A stretch of 64,000 nt of DNA from Channallabes apus (GCA_030522415.1 CM060131.1:12943703-13007702), one strand, 5' to 3'. Shown: positions 1-12,480, numbered from the stretch's first letter. The notes: generated by a model from the letters alone, not told the origin. Numbers and translations are program-made.

Positions 1-1020
1 ATTTGGCATTTTTATTCCCATTATCAAATGCCTCACATCATTTTCCCCACATTTAACTCTTTTAATACTCCTAGCAGCCACCAGCAGATCTGTATTTGAT
101 ACCTATTTTCTGCATTTTTTCTGTTAGAGTTGACGAGTGTTTAGTATTGTAAATGTTAAAGCTGAAATTAAAAAGCATTTAAGGGATTACCAGTATGTTA
201 TTGTATGTATCTTACTGCAATTGTCCAGAACATACTGTTTTATAGCACTGTTCTAACACACTACATCAGTGCAGGTTTTATCACTATGTGGCATTTTACA
301 CCACAGTGCCACATAGTGATAAACAGTAGAGCAGCAGCCTTAGTAAGCCTTGGTTGGTTCAATCAGTTTACCCACGTACACTGTAGTTCAAATCACCTGG
401 TATATAGATGTGAGATTTTAATTGGTAGAATTAATTAGGAGCACCAAGAACGATACCCTAATTAGCAATATACTAATACTGAATAGGGCCTGTGTTTGTT
501 TTTTAGACACCCTCAGTTCTTTGTAGCATGGATTGTACAACATGTTCGAAACATTCATTTAAGTTTGTGGTCTGTGCTGATCTGACTGCATCATGCAATA
601 CCTGCAGATTTTTCAGGTGCACTTTTCCTTAATAACTTATGTCATGTTTGTAAAATCTGTTTGAGGTGACCTTGTGGTGAAAAATGTGGCATTCAAACAA
701 TGATTGCTACAGTAGTAATGGACTTTAGAGTGTTTGTAGAAAAGATGTCCTGCATCCTTACATCATCTCCACCAGCATTGACTCTTGACACAAGCATAGA
801 GTGTATAAAAAGAACTGGATAAACCCCCCAGGATATCACCCATAAGTTTTCTGAAGAGCGGTTTCGAAGTTCAACTTTGGGAGTTCTGGTCATCCCCATC
901 TCGGCGACCTTAATTCATAAACCCATTTTTTGGAATTTAGGTGGAGGGTTCCAGTTAATCCAAAAAATGACCTTATGGATTAAGGTCAACTGCTGCATTT
1001 TTTGTGGTAGGTTAAACTAC
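1..1020. other. No gene seen
   Basis: AT-rich unique-looking sequence. A short inverted repeat around CACATAGTG lies near 283-320. No ORF above 77 codons and no recognised repeat family. Confidence 0.5.
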
Positions 1021-1057
1021 AATTATTCTAGTTAGCTGTTAGCTAACTTAATATATA

Positions 1058-1110
1058 GCAATTTCCCTTTGGGATCAATAAAGTTCTTTGAATCTTGAAT
1101 CTTGAATATA
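1058..1110 (+). mobile_element. LINE-type 3' tail
   Basis: The phrase CCCTTTGGGATCAATAAAGT followed by repeated TTGAATC units is the familiar 3' end of fish non-LTR retrotransposons, with short tandem tail repeats. Only the tail remains. Confidence 0.5.
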
Positions 1111-1559
1111 GCAAACAGCTAGCTAGCTAATGGGAACGCTATCTGTTGAGACCAAAATCATTGTTGTACCAGTCTGGAAACATGTTTATTTCTGTTGTAA
1201 AGTTCAAGTTTTATTTGAACATGGGACTCTACAGTATGGGGATTGCTTTGCTTTTGGAGCCACCTCCAAGTGGACAATCGAGGAACTGCATATTTTTGCA
1301 CTTCCGCATTGACTTCATTTTTCAGAACCAGATGTTGTCCGCTGGCGCTAAACACAAGGCAGACTGGGTCTAAAGATTCATGTCTTTTCATGTGCGTCCA
1401 TCAACAGATATCGAGATTCATCAGATGAGGCTACATTTTTCCCATCTTCAACTGTTCCAGTTTTGGTACTTGTTTGGCAGTCGAGGCTCCATCCCCCAGG
1501 AGCCTCAACTATCTGTTCTTGACTAACAGAAGTGGAACCCGATGTGGTGTCCTGCTCTT

Positions 1560-1980
1560 GTAGGCCATCAGCCCTACAACAAAGTTTGACATTTCATACA
1601 TTCTCAGATCCTTTCTTCCTCAACACAATTGGACAGTATGTGTATCTAAATTGACCTCTCTCACCAACATGTCACTTCTGTAGGACGTATTGCAGCTCAC
1701 TGCATGTTCCTTCTTTATTTCATCATCCAGAGTAAGCTCTAGAGACTGTTGTGCGTGAAAAGCCCAGGAAGACAGCAGTTATATAAATACTCAAACCAGC
1801 CTGTCAACAATCACAGAATGGTGAAAATTACACAAATTACATTTATTTTACCCACTCTGATGGAACATTACCGGAACTGCTGGTTTGATTTTATGCATTG
1901 CATTGATATATGATTGGATTATTGGATAATTGCATGAATTAGTAGATGTACAGGTGTTCCTAATGATGGGCTGCTACAAT
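1560..1980 (+). mobile_element. Decayed interspersed DNA-transposon-type repeat
   Basis: The segment ends in GTACAGGTGTTCCTAATGAT, the worn form of a terminus seen in many fish elements. Internal phrases (ACTGTTGTGCGTGAAAA, TACTCAAACCAGCC) fit the same family. Recognised from memory, so the class is uncertain. No intact ORF. Confidence 0.45.
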
Positions 1981-2000
1981 GTTGAAAAATAAATTTCATA

Positions 2001-2041
2001 TAAATAAATAAATTAATTAATTAATTAATTAATTAATTAAT
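2001..2041. repeat. (TAAA)n/(TTAA)n microsatellite
   Basis: Simple tetranucleotide tract immediately after the transposon relic. Confidence 0.95.
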
Positions 2042-2578
2042 AGAATGTGAATTCACCTTTAAAGGTTAAAGTGCAGTAAGTCCCTCCTCTTGTCTGTTTT
2101 CACTGATGGTCATGCTTAGCCAAGCATGATTGTTTGTGCCTCAAGGCATAATTTAATTGGCTGCTGGCTCAAAGAGAGCTGAAGATTAGTGATTTGGCTG
2201 CAAATGAAACCATTGACAATATTGATTTATTATTTATTATTATTTTTATTAAGAATTGATTATTTAACATTGATGAAACACATTTCTTTTTTTTTGCGAT
2301 GCTTTGGGTGTGCCACAAGGGGATAGGGTCTTATTTCACCATCGATTTCCTTAATACTGCCAGTGATATATTGTAATACACATGTGGGGGAGTTATCTGT
2401 ATCTATATCTGCTTACTGCTCCATGCTGTGATGATACTATATTCAATTTACTTTAAAAGTGGGAACCTGTAGCTCAGAACAACAGCATTTTTCAGCCTTT
2501 GTCCATCCATGCTACAAAGTGGGGAAAATGGAAACCTTTATGAAAAAGCTTTTCATAAATAAAAGGTGTATTATATAA

Positions 2579-2820
2579 AAAGTATAGTGGTTAGCACTGT
2601 AGGACAAGGACTCTTCCTGTTTGACTCCAGAGTTTTCATGTTCCTCCCATGCTTGGTGGGTTTCCTCCCAGAGTCCAAAGAACTATCTATTAGGCTAACT
2701 GCCATTTCCAAATTGCCTGTAGTGTGTGTCCGGTGTGTCTCACCCAGTGTCCTAAGTTCCTTGAGAACCAGGCCTATCGTGACCCTGTACGCATAAGCAT
2801 TATGGAGAACGCTTAAATAA
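2579..2820 (+). mobile_element. SINE family A copy, degraded
   Basis: Family A here means a tRNA-derived SINE with an A box (TGGTGTAGTGG), a B box (GGTTCGATTCC), a middle part reading CCTCCCACAGTCCAAAG, and an ATGA/ATGG-repeat tail. This copy keeps GTGGTTAGCACTGT, the CATGCTTGGTGGGTTTCCTC stretch and a worn 3' end. The B box is lost. Confidence 0.7.
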
Positions 2821-4329
2821 AGTTAGTTACATAGTAAATAGGAAATATTTTCTTTGCCACTAGCTAGCCATCTAATGTATATAAAATGATGTATATTCTC
2901 GAAACTACAGTACATCCTGGATTATTTGTATGTGGATTTATCTATAGCAAATATCCAATATTAACTCATTTAAATAGAAGTTGTGCTATTTTGTCTACTG
3001 TCGATACTATGCACAGCCATGTTGGTTTTACATCACTCGCTGAACTTGGAGGAATCATGAGTTGAAGAAGAAGATGGAGAGCTATGACGTCGGAGAAGCA
3101 TAAAGTAGAAGTGCGTTATGTATAAACATCTAAAAAATTATGCAAACGTTTGTCTTACCTAGGCTGAAATGAAAGTTCTTGATTATTTGCTCCATCCCAT
3201 TGTATCCCAATTTTTAATGGACACCCCCCACAGTCTCTATCCAAATGCCTTGTACATTTTGCACAAGCAAACAAAAATGAACAGTTCTCTGCCAAGCCAT
3301 GTCCAGAGAACAGCAGAGCTGAGCGACAAGCCAGAGTATTACTTAGGTGAATCCCTATAAAGGGTCACCTGTACAGTAAAGGCATGTGCAGGAGACCTGC
3401 AAGAAAAATACGGTGTTCTGCAAAACTTTGCCGTAAGCTGGTGGCTGCAATAAATCAATGTTAGAAATATTAAGTGTGGGTCAATATTTCCTGGAGCATC
3501 TCCAGTGGTATAGAATACTGTATGTATAGTATATAAAATGCAGAATTCTGTATATATTGACATTTTTGTGATCCTTCTGCAGACAAATGAGATTTTCAGT
3601 ATATATTAACTAGTAACGTCTGCCAATCAGGGTCGCATAAGACAGTAAGCGAATATGAAATAGTGACTGCTGTAATTATTTGTGAGAAATAAATAAATAA
3701 ATGAATAACAGGATGTACACAAGCAAGCAAGTCAGAAACTCTCCCAAGGACATCAGAACTCGATTTCTGTGTTTCGTTCAATAGCATCGCCTGAAAGACC
3801 CACATCTGTTCAATGTAGCTAGCACTAAATGTGAATAGGCCTGATTTTGTCTCTTCCTACACACGTGAGAGTAAGAGGGTGCATGTAGATATTTCTTTCT
3901 GAAATGCGCACATGCACAGACACACACACACACAAACACACATATACAGTACACAGTCACGTACACTCGCATCGGCTTAGAAAAGCTGATAGGCTTATTT
4001 CACAGAGTCCCAGAACACAGCCACTGGGACACATTTCCCTTTGGTAATGGAGAATGAACCCAGGAGATGTTTCCTGGCTGCCGATCGATAAAGCTTTAAT
4101 TAACACACGCACATGCACACAGTCACACACACACACACAAAAAACAAAAAACTAACAACAATGATGCACTACATGTAGATTATTTATCTTTACAGCCAGA
4201 TCATGAGATCATACAAAAATGTATTATGTATTATGGTACAGGTATGTGGAAGGAATAAAATGGTCCACTGTTAAAGGCACCTAAAGTACAATGGGCACTT
4301 GAGTATCGAGACTGGATCACAATGGAAAC

Positions 4330-5783
4330 CAGAGGTGGAAAGTAACAAACTACATTTACTCGCGTTACTGTAATTGAGTAGCTTTTTTGTGTATTTCTAC
4401 TTTTTAAAGTAGTTTTAAAAATCTGTAATTTTACTTTTACTTAAGTACGTTTTGTTTGAAGTATTGTAATTCGCTACATTTTAAATCATATTCGCTACTG
4501 AGTAAAAAATAAATGAATGAAAATGATAAAATAATAAAAATATTATGCTTTGTATGAATGCTCCGTTGCGCCGCCTGTGTGTATGATGTCCTGGTCGCGC
4601 GCCGCTCCAGACTCCACTCCAGGTTTTCTGACATCGGCATCTTCCTGACCTTCCACACGGTCGCTTCCGCCCTGAGTGACGTCATCGATTAGAGCAAACA
4701 TATATTAACCGGAGAGAGACGCAGGAAAGAGGTTTTGATTTTGGCGTTTTGATATTTGGTTGTGTATTCTGGTTTTGACTTTTTGCCTCCAATTGACTTT
4801 GATTATTGCTTTGTCCCTTTGGTTTGGTTGGTCTTTGTATATATTTGTAGATAATTTCATTGTTTTTGGTTTAGGGAGTCCAGGAAGGTACCTGTATTTT
4901 TGTTTGTGTGTGTGTTTTTTTAACTACAAAATATGAATAACATTTTGTTTATTATTTTGGCCTGGGTCCATCCTGAATCTGATCCTCCTCCTGGTGTGTG
5001 TGTGTGTGCGCGTGTATACAAACCTCATTATTTCATCAGTTAATGATTGGATCTAGTTCTTTCTGCCATATACCACCATTTCCATACAGTTATATATATA
5101 TATTGTAGCGTTTTTCAACGCTAGCAGGGATCTTGGAGTACAAGTGAGCTTACTTGCTACCCAATGCAAATGGCTGGGGAGTAGTTTATTACTCTCAGCA
5201 CAAGCACACATACACAGGTCAAGCATACACACATAAACACGCGTAACTTGGCCGAAGCCACTAACCCAAACACCCCTCTCTCTCATGGTAGAGACAGAGA
5301 AAACCCCCGCAAAGCATGACGGTCGTCAGCCGCCGCCCCGCCCACACCACAATATGACAGGTTCATGACGTGTAAGACCCACGCCGCAATATTATAAATA
5401 GAACCCTGAACCATTCTTTTGCTGTATGGCCCTAGACTGGGACGTAACACCATATTTAAGTGACCACTTTGATTTTCAAGCACAAGAAAGACAACAGCTT
5501 TATTATGCAAAGGTGTTCCTTCAGTTAAAAACAACTAGTTTGAGATTTATATCTGCTCATCTTTTTTTAACTACGCTAGAATGCCTCATCCTACCCCCGC
5601 TGTTAAAAAAATTAAAAAGTAACTCGGTAACTTTTACTCTGAGTACATTTTTTAATGAGCTACTTTTTACTTTTACTTGAGTAGATTTTTATAATGGTAA
5701 CTTTACTTGTACTTAAGTAAAATTTCACTGAAGTAACAGTACTTTTACTTGAGTACAAAATTTTATTACTCTTTCCACCTCTG
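4330..5783. mobile_element. hAT-superfamily nonautonomous element with perfect 8-bp target duplication
   Basis: The ends are exact 13-bp inverted repeats (CAGAGGTGGAAAG ... CTTTCCACCTCTG), with subterminal TACTTTTACTTAAGTA-like motifs on both sides. The flanks are the same 8-mer ATGGAAAC at 4322-4329 and 5784-5791, which is the hAT signature. The 1454-bp interior has no intact transposase. The part from about 4690 to 5430, including a GC-rich patch at 5290-5360 and a TATAAATA near 5395, looks foreign to the termini and may be a second insertion that I could not resolve. Confidence 0.88.
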
Positions 5784-5875
5784 ATGGAAACAATTTGAGT
5801 CGCATTTTCTTTTACATTATAAATGTAAAAAAAAATTAAATAAAAAAACTGGTGTGTTTGCCTCACTTACCTGTG

Positions 5876-6232
5876 GAAGGGATGCCAGCAAAGGTGGTGC
5901 TGATATCCAGTGAATAATTCAGATGGAAACCTGCATTCATGTGGATGTTACTTTGACATATACCACCTACCTAATCATTGTTCCTGGCCAAATATAACAT
6001 TTCTCCCTGATGCTTTTAGCAGGATAATGTCCCAGGACACACTGCAAAAAATGGTTTGAGGAATGCAACAATATATTTCAGTCCACCAAATTCTCCATTC
6101 AAGGATTGGTTACTGAGAGCTTGGTGCCAGACACCACAGCACACCTCCAAAGGTCTAGTGGAGTCTATGTCACGATGGCGCACCTGTTTAATTTTAGGGT
6201 TGTCATAATGTTATGACTATTTGGTATATACA
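5876..6232 (+). mobile_element. Tc1/mariner-like relic (CATAACATTATGACC-end family)
   Basis: The segment carries phrases of the transposase gene C-terminal half (CATGTGGATGTTACTTTGACA, GTGCCAGACACCACAGCACA, GTGGAGTCTATG) and ends in TGTCATAATGTTATGACTAT, the right terminus of this family. Internal deletions and stops make it non-coding. Related pieces lie at 30545, 34619 and 47068. Confidence 0.65.
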
Positions 6233-7123
6233 TTGATGAGTCCAAAATCATCCACAATTCAGTTATAATACTGTAAAACTTCTGTTGGCCGTGTCTTATC
6301 AGCATTTTCCATTGTCTCCAGGCACTGCTGTGCATGTGTGAAAGTGTTTTATCAGTTTATCTGTAACTGTGATATGAGCAAAAATGGATGGCCCACTTGT
6401 GATTTGCACAAAAGAAGAGCAGCAGTGATTTGTTTGTTGTGGTCTGAGGGTGTACATGGTGCCATTGTGAATTTCTGCACAATATGGAGCTCAGCTTAAA
6501 AAATAATATTGATGAGGGAGTACAAAAGGGTTGTTGACAGATGGACAAAGTGCATGTCTATTCATACTCATTTTTATATGTGTCTTTTAAAAAAAGTTAT
6601 ATAAAAGGAATTCTACAGCCAGAGTGCAGATAATTTTTGACTAACCCTTGTGTATAGAGTAATACTGTATATATTTATGCACAAGCTGATTGATTTGAAA
6701 ATATTGATGCTTTAAAAAATATATATTATTTGACCTTGTGGTTCCCTAGTGGGAACTGCTACATGTATCAATAGAGACCCGCTGACTTTGTGATTATTAG
6801 TGTCGTCCTGCCTCTCCACAGTCTATGATCGTGTTCAATCAATTCAATTGATTTATTGATGGATGGCCAATAAGACCACTGCTAAAACTCTAAATTGTCC
6901 TGAACTACACTATATGACAGGCATATTTGATGAGGGTAAAAAGTATGTACCTAATAAAGTGACCTGTATACAGTTTATACACTAAAAGATGTTTGGAAAT
7001 GATGTTCTTTGAATAGCATCTGGTACACTGTTGTGGAAAAACATGTCATTTGGGATATAGACAGATACAGATTGTGGATAGGGAATTGGGAATTCAGGAT
7101 AACAGGAGGTAGGGAGGGGACAG

Positions 7124-7144
7124 AGTGTGTGTGTGTGTGTGTGT

Positions 7145-7181
<37 letters not shown>
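7124..7181. repeat. (GT)n-(GA)n compound microsatellite
   Basis: About 10 GT units followed by about 17 GA units. The apparent ORFs across it are repeat translations. Confidence 0.95.
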
Positions 7182-7183
<2 letters not shown>

Positions 7184-7329
7184 TGTGCTCTCAACAGATA
7201 CTGTTAGCAGTTGCTGTCTGTTTAAACTCTCTGGCTCCTCCCATCACGACTGGTGAGAGAGGGAGAGACAGAGAGAGAATGAGAGCGAGAGTCGTTTCTG
7301 GCAGCCACCTGAGCCACTCGATAAACTCC

Positions 7330-7407
7330 TGCTCCTAGCAACCCGCATCCGCCAGTGACTGAGGGGGCGAGGAAGGGACGGGGGGAGAGTGTTGAGTGAG
7401 AGACACT

Positions 7408-7453
<46 letters not shown>

Positions 7454-7770
7454 AGATGATTGTGGGTATCTATGTGTGCATGTGAGCTACGGTGCTTACA
7501 CATAAAGGCAGAGGGTACATCTCTTCTTCAGACCCAGGCTGTCGTCACGGACAAGGGGAGGCGTCGCCGTAGAGACGGAGGCAGCGGCGGCAGCCTCAAC
7601 ACCCTGGAACAGCCGTCACCGCAGCAACACAAGCTTCCTAGAGGACGGGAGTCCCAGGGTTCTGCTGTTCTTCTTCTCCTTCTTCTTGTGCCTTGTCTTC
7701 TTCTTGTTCCTCTTCTCCTCTTGCTGATGGATGGAATTCTTCTGCTCACTGGAAAGACAGAGAGGTATGG
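7330..7770 (+). promoter_or_regulatory. CpG-enriched candidate promoter / noncoding first exon of insyn1
   Basis: Around 7340-7660, CpGs are dense (about 11 in 110 bases near 7540-7650), unlike most of the window. GA microsatellites flank the patch, a common arrangement at vertebrate promoters. A donor-like AGAG|GTATGG lies at 7765. The location, 2 kb upstream of the insyn1 ATG on the same strand, fits a 5' noncoding exon. No TATA box or transcript evidence is available. Confidence 0.3.
7412..7449. repeat. (GA)n microsatellite
   Basis: About 18 GA units next to the CpG-rich patch. Could bind GA-binding factors or simply be a microsatellite. Confidence 0.95.
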
Positions 7771-8806
7771 GAGGGAGGGTGTAGAAAAGATACAGAAACA
7801 GATTAGAAGAGGAGGAAAGAGCATGAGTGTATGCATGTGCATGTGTGTGAGTGTCAGACAGAATGAGATAGTCTGCAACAGTGCTGGCTGGATGAGACGT
7901 AAGGCGCTGAGTTATCGCCTCATTGGAAGAAGCAGGCAGAATTAGGCTTCGGCCAGTAACCAGAGCAGAGATCAGGTCAGTTGTTTGTGTCTTCACCTGA
8001 GATGGCTCTGTTAGGGCACATTTTATTTTCTGTCTGAGGCCAGAGGCAGTGATATTTTCTTCCTCTTCTTCTTTTTCTTATCTTTAAGGCAACACTGCCT
8101 TCCATTCACCATTCAAGTGCAGGAAAAAAAAAAAAAGTTGGGTAGTTGCTTCTGAAGGAGATCATAGCAAGATAAGTGAGATAGTGTGGGTAAAGGTATG
8201 GCAATGATAGATAGGTATATAGACCAAAGGAGTAAAAGAAAGAAAGAGGATGAACCATTCTCCTTCGTGTCTCCTTAGGTGCCATGTGATGAGTGAATGG
8301 TCCTCAGCTCTTAATCACCCTCGAGAAGCAGACATGGGATTTACCTCCTCTGGCCACTTCTAAATAAATAAATAAATAAATAAAACCGCACTTCTCCCCA
8401 GGGAAACAATTTCCACATGGACATGGATGTCATTCACTTTTAGACGGAATTGAATCGGAAGCAACAATTTGAGAAAGAATTCGGAAATCCGCAATTCCGT
8501 CACCATGAGGAGAGGCGTTCGAAGAGATTCTGGATCAAGGACATGCTAATGGTGCTCAAGACTGGAGTGGGATACACATGTAATTTTCCAAAAAGTCTTC
8601 ATCATACTCATCCTCAGAGGGCTCACACTGTGAGTATTATGTTTCTTTCTCTTTTGCTGGTGATACATTATTACAGGAATTGCAGAAATGCACACTTTGA
8701 TACACATACTGTAGACAAGCATGCAGTTCTATCTTAAAAATTAGGAAGAACATATCTAAGTCTTGAATGTATGACAAATGGTTGCATGTTGTAACACCTG
8801 ACTAGC

Positions 8807-8811
<5 letters not shown>

Positions 8812-8845
<34 letters not shown>
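8812..8845. repeat. (TA)n microsatellite
   Basis: About 17 TA units. Confidence 0.95.
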
Positions 8846-8847
<2 letters not shown>

Positions 8848-9419
8848 AGCTAACCTTGAATCTGACCGCCAATGTTCTCTGTTTGGTTTAGGTCTGTTAA
8901 GCCCACTCTCTGCTTAAAGAAGGCGTGTGCAGGACGCCTTGGGAAATCTCCTCTACTGGAATCTGTTGCCTTTTACATCTCTTTATACAAAGAGACATTA
9001 GTTGAACGAAGCAGGAATTTGTAAGCAAACCTTACAAGCCTCTCCAGCCATTCAAAGCAAAAATAATTTCTGATGCAGAGCTTTGTTCAAAAATAGGGTC
9101 CGACTAGTTGGAATTTTGTGTGGGTGTTCAAAGTGGACCACTGACAATCGTAGTGCCTCTTTTATTCTCACTAGCCCTCTATTTATCTGAATATGATCTT
9201 TTGGAGCACCTATACTTAGGGTAACATTATTATACAGACAGTGGCAACAGATTTTAGTCACATTGTCAGAAATACATGATGTAAAAAATAGTTCTCCTTC
9301 CACATTACTGCATTTTTTTGTCTTAGAATCCAAGTACCTGGATTGCACCTTTCTGCACTTTTTCGGATTTAAGACATTTTAAATGACACCTACATTCTCC
9401 TCTCTACTGTCCTCTTCCT

Positions 9420-9663
9420 GCGGAGCTCTTGGACATCCCACAGTGCTGTGCAGGAGGAGGCTTGTGCCCAGGCCCCACCAGCTTTCCTGGCTCTGCAGGT
9501 GTTTTTAAGATGTTGGAGCCTGCCTGCGTGGCCCGAGCCCGAGATCGGATCAGTGATCGGATCAGTAGCACTGCGGCTCCTGGTGGCCCCAGACATGGGC
9601 CGCGGCTCGGCCTGCCCCCGCGCTCAGCCCTCCGCCCACCCGCCCCTGCTCCGCCTGTGAAGG
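9420..9663 (+). promoter_or_regulatory. GC/CpG-rich 5' leader of insyn1
   Basis: A sharp GC- and CpG-rich island in AT-rich surroundings, with about 14 CpGs between 9525 and 9660. It abuts the insyn1 start codon and holds a candidate 3' splice site near 9498. It is probably 5' UTR, and may be a promoter-proximal CpG island. Confidence 0.5.
9448..9660 (+). other. Upstream ORF in the insyn1 5' leader, same frame as insyn1
   Basis: The ORF has 70 codons, is rich in Pro, Ala, Leu and Arg, and ends at TGA 9658-9660. One codon (AGG) then separates it from the insyn1 ATG at 9664, in the same frame. A later in-frame ATG at 9595 gives a 21-codon version with the same stop. A possible acceptor (pyrimidine tract ending CTGCAG) lies at about 9482-9498, so part of this ORF may be spliced away. 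It resembles no known protein and is more likely leader sequence than a real product. Confidence 0.35.
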
Positions 9664-9807
9664 ATGTCCAAGAGTCGAGCTCCTGCCCAGGAACCCTCTG
9701 AGATCCCCAGCCAGAGAGAGCGCATCCGCAGCCACATGAAGATGGTGATCGAGCAGCTGGAAGGCATTCTCATAGAGCTCAAAGATGTGGCCAAAGAGCT
9801 GCGGGAG
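9664..9807 (+). CDS. insyn1: insyn1 first coding exon (N-terminal 48 residues, partial gene)
   Basis: Inhibitory synaptic factor 1 is a postsynaptic protein of inhibitory synapses that works with gephyrin and dystroglycan-complex partners (family knowledge). The exon encodes 48 residues. Residues 1-16 are a short polar leader. Residues 17-48 form a charged amphipathic helix (QRERIRSHMKMVIEQLEGIL, then IELKDVAKELRE) that agrees closely with the INSYN1 N-terminus and less well with the related PRR16/Largen. Codon 48 (GAG) is followed directly by GTAAGA, a strong splice donor in phase 0, and the family continues at this point with a Val-rich QIDKL segment. The ATG has A at -3, and an in-frame TGA lies two codons upstream, so this is the first usable start in its frame. 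No later exon is visible in the window. The insyn1 name is confident; whether it is the a or b teleost copy cannot be told. Confidence 0.88.
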
Positions 9808-9813
9808 GTAAGA
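9808..9813 (+). other. insyn1: Splice donor of insyn1 coding exon 1
   Basis: GAG|GTAAGA is a near-consensus 5' splice site placed where homology to the INSYN1 N-terminal helix stops. Phase 0. Confidence 0.8.
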
Positions 9814-10129
9814 CTGCTTGGAATTTCTAAGGGTTCTGGGAGGTGTTTATATAATATAATTTGAGTTCTGATCTTGCACATAAGCCGTGAAATTGCCCAT
9901 GTCGTAAGAATAATACGTTAAAGTTGGATGTTTGGAGTTTCAAAGACTTATATTTGACAAGCAGTTGACAAGAATCTAAAGGCGTATCCACATAACCCAT
10001 AAAGCCGATCCTGTTCACCTTGTAAAATTACACCACCATAGACTTTGCAAGCAGTGGAAAGTGGCGAGACAAAGAAAATTCTGACAAGCTGGGAAAATAT
10101 TCAGTAATTGAAGCTTTGCTATGGTATAT

Positions 10130-10400
10130 TGGTGTATCCCAGACCCGGTCCAGGAGTATCTCGGTATTGTATAATTCTTTCTGGTGTTTGCTCTAACACA
10201 CCTGGTTCAAATGTTGACTTCTCTAGGTCGAAGGTTCCAAACTCTGGTCCTGGTGGACCCTACTGGACCCTGTCCTGTACATTTTTATTGCTTCCAAGCC
10301 TACTTCAACTCAGAAAAATGTGGAAGCTGAAAAAAGCTCTAAGATGTGTAGGGCAGGGGGTCCTCCAGGACTTTGGATGAGAACTCTGAGTGATCACTCC
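10130..10400. mobile_element. Candidate MITE-type dispersed repeat
   Basis: Contains TCCAAACTCTGGTCCTGG and, near the other end, GGGGGTCCTCCAGGACTTTG. These are partly complementary ends like those of foldback MITEs common in fish. No coding capacity. Low certainty. Confidence 0.3.
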
Positions 10401-10779
10401 CCTTTGGTTATATAAACAAACCAAAATATGGACCACACTTAAAGAATTTTCCAAATCAGATGTTTCCAATCTGGCTCCAAGCCTATTTTTTAATGGCCTA
10501 TTTACAGTAGGTGCATTTTTACCACCTCTTCTTCTGTTTGAATAGAGGTGCTTAAAGGTGGAGATTGGAAACTACTTCCCCCACTGTACATTGTCCTATG
10601 GACAAATCTAATCCCCCTGAGCACCCTTACAAATATGACCCACTTAACCCTAATTTACAGGTAATGTCAATAGATCGTAACATTGCTGCAATAGCTCAAT
10701 TAGTGAGACTGATGCATGTTCGGTTAGGTGGAAAACACTGGTGTCTCACTGGTATCAATCAATAGTTCCTTGATATTAC

Positions 10780-12480
10780 ATGGCCAGATGGATAGAATCA
10801 GGTGTACAGCTTGCCTAAACAGCTATAATCAAATTTGTCTTTCTTCCTTTTTGTGACTTTGCTGATCTTTCCAGGGATGGCTAGAGGGTTGTTGGTGGAA
10901 GTGTGGACTCATAGGGTGAGGAAAATGTGAGTGTTTGGTATATATAATGGTGAGATTAATTTGTTACCTGACCGCATGACAGGATTTGAAACGGTTTGGA
11001 TTTTAGACTAGACGGAAAGTGAAGCAGGGAACGATGTGCAAGAGGGAAAGGGAGGTAGAACACTGAGGTGTGCTAGGTAGGATTTGGCACAGCAATCATT
11101 ATGTAAGCGCTTTGCTATCAGCTGGATTCCTACTGTATTCTACCAACTGCCATGGAAACAAGATCAAAAGATTCCGTTGTGTGTATTTGTATGTGTGGGG
11201 GTAAAAAAGCTACAAATATGTTGTGTGTGTCAATGTTACAGTATGTTTGAGCTGAAAGAGAGAGAGAGAGAGAGAGCATGAGTGTGTACGTTCACGCATG
11301 ACAGAAAGCGATAAGTAGATGTGAGAGTGTTTGTTTAAAGCTGTGATGGAGGTGTTAGAATAACATTTACGGGAATAGGAAGTTCATAAGCCATGTGTGA
11401 GAAGCCATCATGTGCATATTTAAAAGTTACGCTATATAAATCACATAATGAAAGGACATCATCCCTTTTTTTTTTTGTCTTTGTCTGTGATTGTCAACTA
11501 CTTACTCAAGATGTAAAAAAATGAACGGATTTTGTGTGTGCGTGTAGAATAACAAAGCATGTCTGACCCTGAATGTCAGAATAAGATCTGCTCTGTCCTG
11601 TCCTTCGCTGCGAGGTGTTGTAAAGTTTAATAAAAAAAAAACAAAGGTAAAAGAGAGAGTCTGCGTGCATGTGTTTCTTTCTCTCTCTCTCTCACTCTCT
11701 CTCCCTCTCGCTCATGAAACAGACGAGAAAGAGAGTGCGGAGACAGATAGAGAGTGCATTCTCAGGAGAAGGATCTCAGAATCTCACCTCTATCTGCAAT
11801 ATCTGTATTATTCCGCTGTCCTATCTATCCTCCCCGCTCGCTTCATCACCTGCACACTGCACAGCCTCACGTAGGACCCCCTGAGGCAGCCGGACCTCCA
11901 CGTCCCCGCTCTGTCACACTGATCCCCTCTGCATCCCATCATCCTTTTCACCGGAGTGTGTTTCAGTCAAGAGAGGAAAAGGCCACGCTACAGCGCATTG
12001 TACAACACAGCCGTGACACTCTCACTCTCCAGACGTTAACATGATTGATGATCATCGGAGGCAAGCAGTGGAAATAATGCTAGCTCCAGCTATTTATAAA
12101 CCCCAGAGCTAGCCACTGTCCTGCAGACGCACCCACTTCACATATGAATAAGCACTATAAATAGACAACATGTTCGAGAAATGCACTGAGAAATAGTTGA
12201 CAAATACCGCCTGCTGTAGTGGTGATGACATCGTAGCATCATCCTGACTGCAGTTACAGCCATGGGTTGCTTGTTCACAATTTGATCGCTTGTACCGATT
12301 GCTAATGTTCCGTAAAATCTTTAATCTTTTCCCATACGAGATGAGGAGGAAGATGTATCGCATGTGTCAGCTAAATCGGTGATAAATGACTGCATGCATA
12401 TAAACAGATTGGTATTGCACGTATACGCTTAATGCTATACAAGTGATGCATGTGCGTTTAAGTTAGTGTATGTCGCAGGG
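10780..12480. other. No gene seen; short GA/CT tracts and a unique-looking block
   Basis: Short GA and CT tracts lie at about 11258-11277 and 11680-11710. The block 11780-12050 is more GC-rich than its surroundings and carries no stop for 96 codons in one frame, but there is no start context, splice signal or homology that I recognise. I leave it uncalled. Confidence 0.4.

Noticed and set aside
5090..5460. Solo LTR inside the hAT element
   Set aside because: A TATAAATA and GC-rich patch suggested an LTR promoter, but I found no TG...CA ends with a short target duplication.
7009..7996. Several overlapping frames of 90-160 codons
   Set aside because: They are translations of GA/GT microsatellites and CTT runs; more likely promoter or 5' leader.
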